Shown here in pieces: positions 60,656 to 64,000 of a DNA stretch of 64,000 nt. The first letter of the stretch is position 1; each line of letters begins with the position of its first letter. This DNA comes from Talinum fruticosum (lineage: Eukaryota; Streptophyta; Magnoliopsida; Caryophyllales; Talinaceae): NCBI GenBank assembly GCA_021018815.1, contig JAITYX010000063.1, forward strand, positions 1,550,001-1,614,000, written 5' to 3'. The notes under the pieces are model-generated. The model was not told where the DNA came from. It saw only the letters and a list, made by a program, of their open reading frames with translations, and made no database searches. A program made the position numbers and the translations under genes.

Positions 60656-63600
60656 CTCATTTTTGGTTTTCCTCCTTTTTTGGCCCCCGGGGTTGTTTCT
60701 GTTGGAGTTGATGCTGGCAGTGGCAGCAAACAGAAAAAAAAATTTTTAAAATAACATCTAGTGAGTAACTAGTCAATAATGATGCATAATTTTTTTAAAG
60801 AAATTAGAACTTCATTACAACATAAAAAAATCACCAAAATAAGCGACAATCAATACAATTAGTATGTATCTATACAAAAACACAAATTTTAGTATGAGAC
60901 CGTCTCACAATAACTTATCGTGATATGGCTTACATGATAATTTTTTAAGAAAAGAACTAAGCAGCTAAAATAGAGTATATAAGCACACACTCTTTTTCAT
61001 AAAACAAAACAAAAGTTTCCTTCCTTTCCAAAATTTTTCCCCTAAATCCGAATCGCAGTACAACTCCCTTTAAGCGTTTGCCATGAATTCGTCTTTGCCA
61101 CTCATTTTCATGGTGCACAAAATCCGTGTCTGTTCCTTGTTTTCATTATACTATAGTCATATCTCTATGATTTGTATATATTTTCCCTTAGAACCCATTT
61201 TCTTAATTACTACCTACTTGATCATTAGTATGATTTATGAAACCTAATTTGGTAATTATTAAGTTGAATTTTATATGCTTCACTTGCTAATTTATATAAA
61301 AGTGAAGTTGTCATTCTTTTCTCACCATATTTCTATCTTAAATGATTTTAATGTCTATAGAATTTTTGGATAAGCTTGCAAAATGAATTTTGTCTCATCA
61401 TACTTTTATCATTACATGTGAATGTTTACAATCAGTATATTTATTCTTAAATGAATTTTCTCATTCCCTCTTAGATAACTAGAATGTTACAACTTTTAGA
61501 GAGCAAATATATCTATAAATTCAGTTTCAAAAGTTTCGAAATGAAGCTAAAATATGTGAATCTATTTTGCAAGTTGAGTTGGATACTTGGGCAAATAATT
61601 GGGAAATACATATGATTTAATGATGCAAATGTAAGAAGGTAAGGGGTGAAGTCTCAACATAAAGTTATCTATGATTAAGCGGTTGAGTCACAGTTTGAAA
61701 TTATTTATAATTAACTTCTATTGTCTATATAACCTCTTAAGGATGACTCGAAAGTGTAGGAGGAAAAGTGATTTTCTTTGTGCATATAGGTAGGTAAGAA
61801 TGGATATATCATCATGTTCAGCCTATAATTTTTTTTTTTAAAGAAAAAATGAGAACCCATTATGAGTATGTGTGCTTTTTAAGGGTTTGTGTAATATTTG
61901 ACTTAATGATGTTTAGTAGTTTGCATGTAGATATTTATCTAGACGTCAATTATATTAAATTAGTATTGACTTATAGAGAGTTATGAGTTATAAGTTTGAC
62001 ATTCTTTTATTAATTTAATGTACTTTGTATTGTAATATTAATTTATGACATAATGATATTTATGTCATCTAATCAATATCTATCAATCATATATTATTCA
62101 TTTTCCTACTAATATTTGTCTTTTGATACCTACAAATATTGTCACACTGTTCCTATAATTATATGGGTGAGATTTATTTAAATTGTTTGATTCTTAGAGG
62201 GGTATGACTTCTTAATGTTCTAAATCGAAGTGCAATCTTAAAACCTTGATGATATTTTTTAACATTCTTTTTTTTTATTGTTTTAGATTCTTTATTTATT
62301 CTTTAGAAATTTAGAATTATTGAAAGATGAATGTGTGTTGGGCTCTAATGATTTTTATGTGTTGAGTTTTGATAAATTTGATAAGTTATGAAAGCGTTTT
62401 CGCCATGAGTGGATAACATGTAGAAGAATATTATTGAATATGAAACCATTCAATAAATTTAATGATCGAGAAAAAGAAACTTACAAATACAAAATCACTT
62501 CATGATTCAATAATTTCTTAAGATACACATATTCTAACATTGCTCCGTATATATCACGGGTCCGGACTAGTGTTAGTAATATTAACATACTTCGTAAAAA
62601 GTCATATGTGGAAAACAAAAGTAGTCATATTATATCGGAACATCTTTTACCTTTTTCTACCACAGATCCCTCCATTCATATCCTCAGTGCCTTTTCCACT
62701 ACCACCATTTCCATCTAATATGATTTGTAAATCAAATCTAAATTAAGAGTTTCACAAATCAAAACATAAGACCAATACAAACATATGTAAATATTGCAAT
62801 TTATTTGTATATTTAATACCCTACTGGCACATACACGAATTTACGTTGAAGACTGATGTTAGTATTCCCGGTGAAGTGTTACGATGCACATGGGTCTAAT
62901 AAGTGACTCCGAATGATGGCGACGATGATGACTAATATATAATTCGACGACAAGATCGACGAATTTTCTTTGCACACATACAAATTATCAATCACCGACG
63001 AGTACGGAAGGAGAACGATGATGGTGACGATGAATGAATTTCATGTGAGGATAGAGATCAACGAGGAGGAGAGAGAAAACATTTGAAGAGAGGATGACAA
63101 TGAGGTACAACGAGAAAGAGTCTCGTTTGGTTAAATAGGCATTTGAAAGTCACTCGCTTGTAAACATACGTAGTTACTAATACGATGATTGAAGTAGCGT
63201 CCCTGTCTCACAATAAGTTAATGTGAGAACGCCTTATACAAGATTTACTAATATAAGAAAGTCACCTTTTAGGAAGGATTTTCTCAATCATAGAGCTTAA
63301 AATGTCCATACAAAATTCTTTCACCTCAATTTTATTTCTTGCTGTAAAGATTTGAAAAACTTAATCTATATTTTACATTTTGCAAAATATTCTCAATAGT
63401 CCGTGTTGAATCCACCTTCTTCTTGGTAAAGATCAGCTCATTTATGTCCTGTGAAATCTGGTAGAATATGCAGTCAAGCAATCCACGAAAGGTCTAGCAG
63501 GTTTGGTCATTTTCCCTTTTGAAGAAGAGCCATTGCTACCACAATAAAGAGGCTAGTTGCTAGACATTTCTTAGAGAGACTTCCAAATTTCTTCTCAGAT

Positions 63601-64000
63601 GGTTTTGACATAGATGCCAGAGTGAAAATGATGCTACCTATACTACTTGTTTCTTAGGGCTAGTTTATCCTTTAATCAGTCATGTCCCAAAGAACTCTAT
63701 CCCCTTCTCTACACGCCAATTTGTACCTGAATTTTGGGGAATACTCTTCTGTGAGATTGGTCATTGTCCCACACATTTTATCCTTTAATCTGCCAATTTT
63801 CTTGAAATATCATCAGACATAAATTAAAGTTGAATGTACGAAAGAGGCTCACATTAATAGCTTTGATGAGATTAATCAAATGTCTACGTAAATAAACTAA
63901 AAAACAACTGAAACAGAAATGAATTTTATTTTTTGGGAAGGTACGGATCAGAGACGAGAAGATATTAGTCTATGTGCCCTTTCAACATCATTGAATAGGT
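60656..64000. other. AT-rich distal region, no gene recognised
   Basis: Only short ORFs. Two sites share a gagac(c)gtctc-type palindrome with TCTCACAATAA(C/G)TTA (about 60896 and 63205), probably remnants of one MITE family. Near 63400-63540 the minus strand gives a fairly open reading (IFYQISQDINELIFTKKKVDSTRTIENILQNV) that could be a gene or transposon fragment of unknown identity. Confidence 0.4.

Noticed and set aside
60506..60754. 82-residue ORF covering the tRNA
   Set aside because: It reads through a perfect tRNA-Ala gene and has no independent support.

Overview
This is a window of nuclear DNA from a flowering plant, almost certainly a eudicot. Evidence: five protein genes split by GT-AG introns that match plant-specific families, plant-type LTR retrotransposons (Tat-lineage Ty3/gypsy and Copia), plant LINEs, MULE, Harbinger-like and Stowaway-like DNA elements, AT-rich intergenic DNA, and one nuclear-type tRNA gene. 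I cannot name the species.

Layout, left to right. (1) 1.9-4.8 kb: NYN-domain (MARF1-like) putative RNase gene on the minus strand with a leader intron. (2) 4.9-23.4 kb: a transposon graveyard. It holds a 5'-truncated LINE fragment and a ~12 kb dead Tat-lineage Ty3/gypsy element. That element has dual RNase H, an antisense plant-mobile-domain ORF and a 64-bp tandem array. A long-TIR MULE-like element follows, with a Harbinger-like MITE nested inside its target-site duplication. (3) 24-26.3 kb: small MITE, microsatellite and a fragment resembling a MULE transposase N-terminus. (4) 26.9-28.9 kb: BAHD acyltransferase gene (minus, two exons). (5) 30.2-35.7 kb: eight-exon gene for a calponin-homology-like, C-terminally membrane-anchored protein (minus). 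(6) 36.2-44.4 kb: internally deleted Copia element (minus) whose primer-binding site was hit by a 5.4 kb LINE. (7) 45.1-48.9 kb: intact ten-exon GT31 beta-1,3-galactosyltransferase gene (minus). (8) 50.3-52.1 kb: CACTA-like element with a 3 x 276 bp tandem repeat, then a Stowaway-like MITE. (9) 52.8-58.0 kb: intact seven-exon RING-H2 E3 ligase gene (minus) with a Pack-MULE carrying an IFRD-like gene fragment, a second Stowaway copy and a SINE-like insertion in its introns. (10) 60.58 kb: tRNA-Ala(UGC), then 3.3 kb of AT-rich DNA.

All five protein genes lie on the minus strand, but they belong to unrelated pathways (RNA turnover, acyl transfer, a CH-like/membrane protein, Golgi glycosylation, ubiquitination). 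I see no functional cluster. Exon coordinates were worked out by hand from splice signals and reading frame. CH-like, GT31 and RING-H2 close exactly (671, 390 and 232 codons). NYN and BAHD each close only if two one-base homopolymer contractions are allowed (531 and 448 codons).

The most notable observations are the Pack-MULE with an IFRD-like fragment, the antisense mobile-domain ORF in the Tat element, the datable nested insertions, and the four homopolymer frameshifts.
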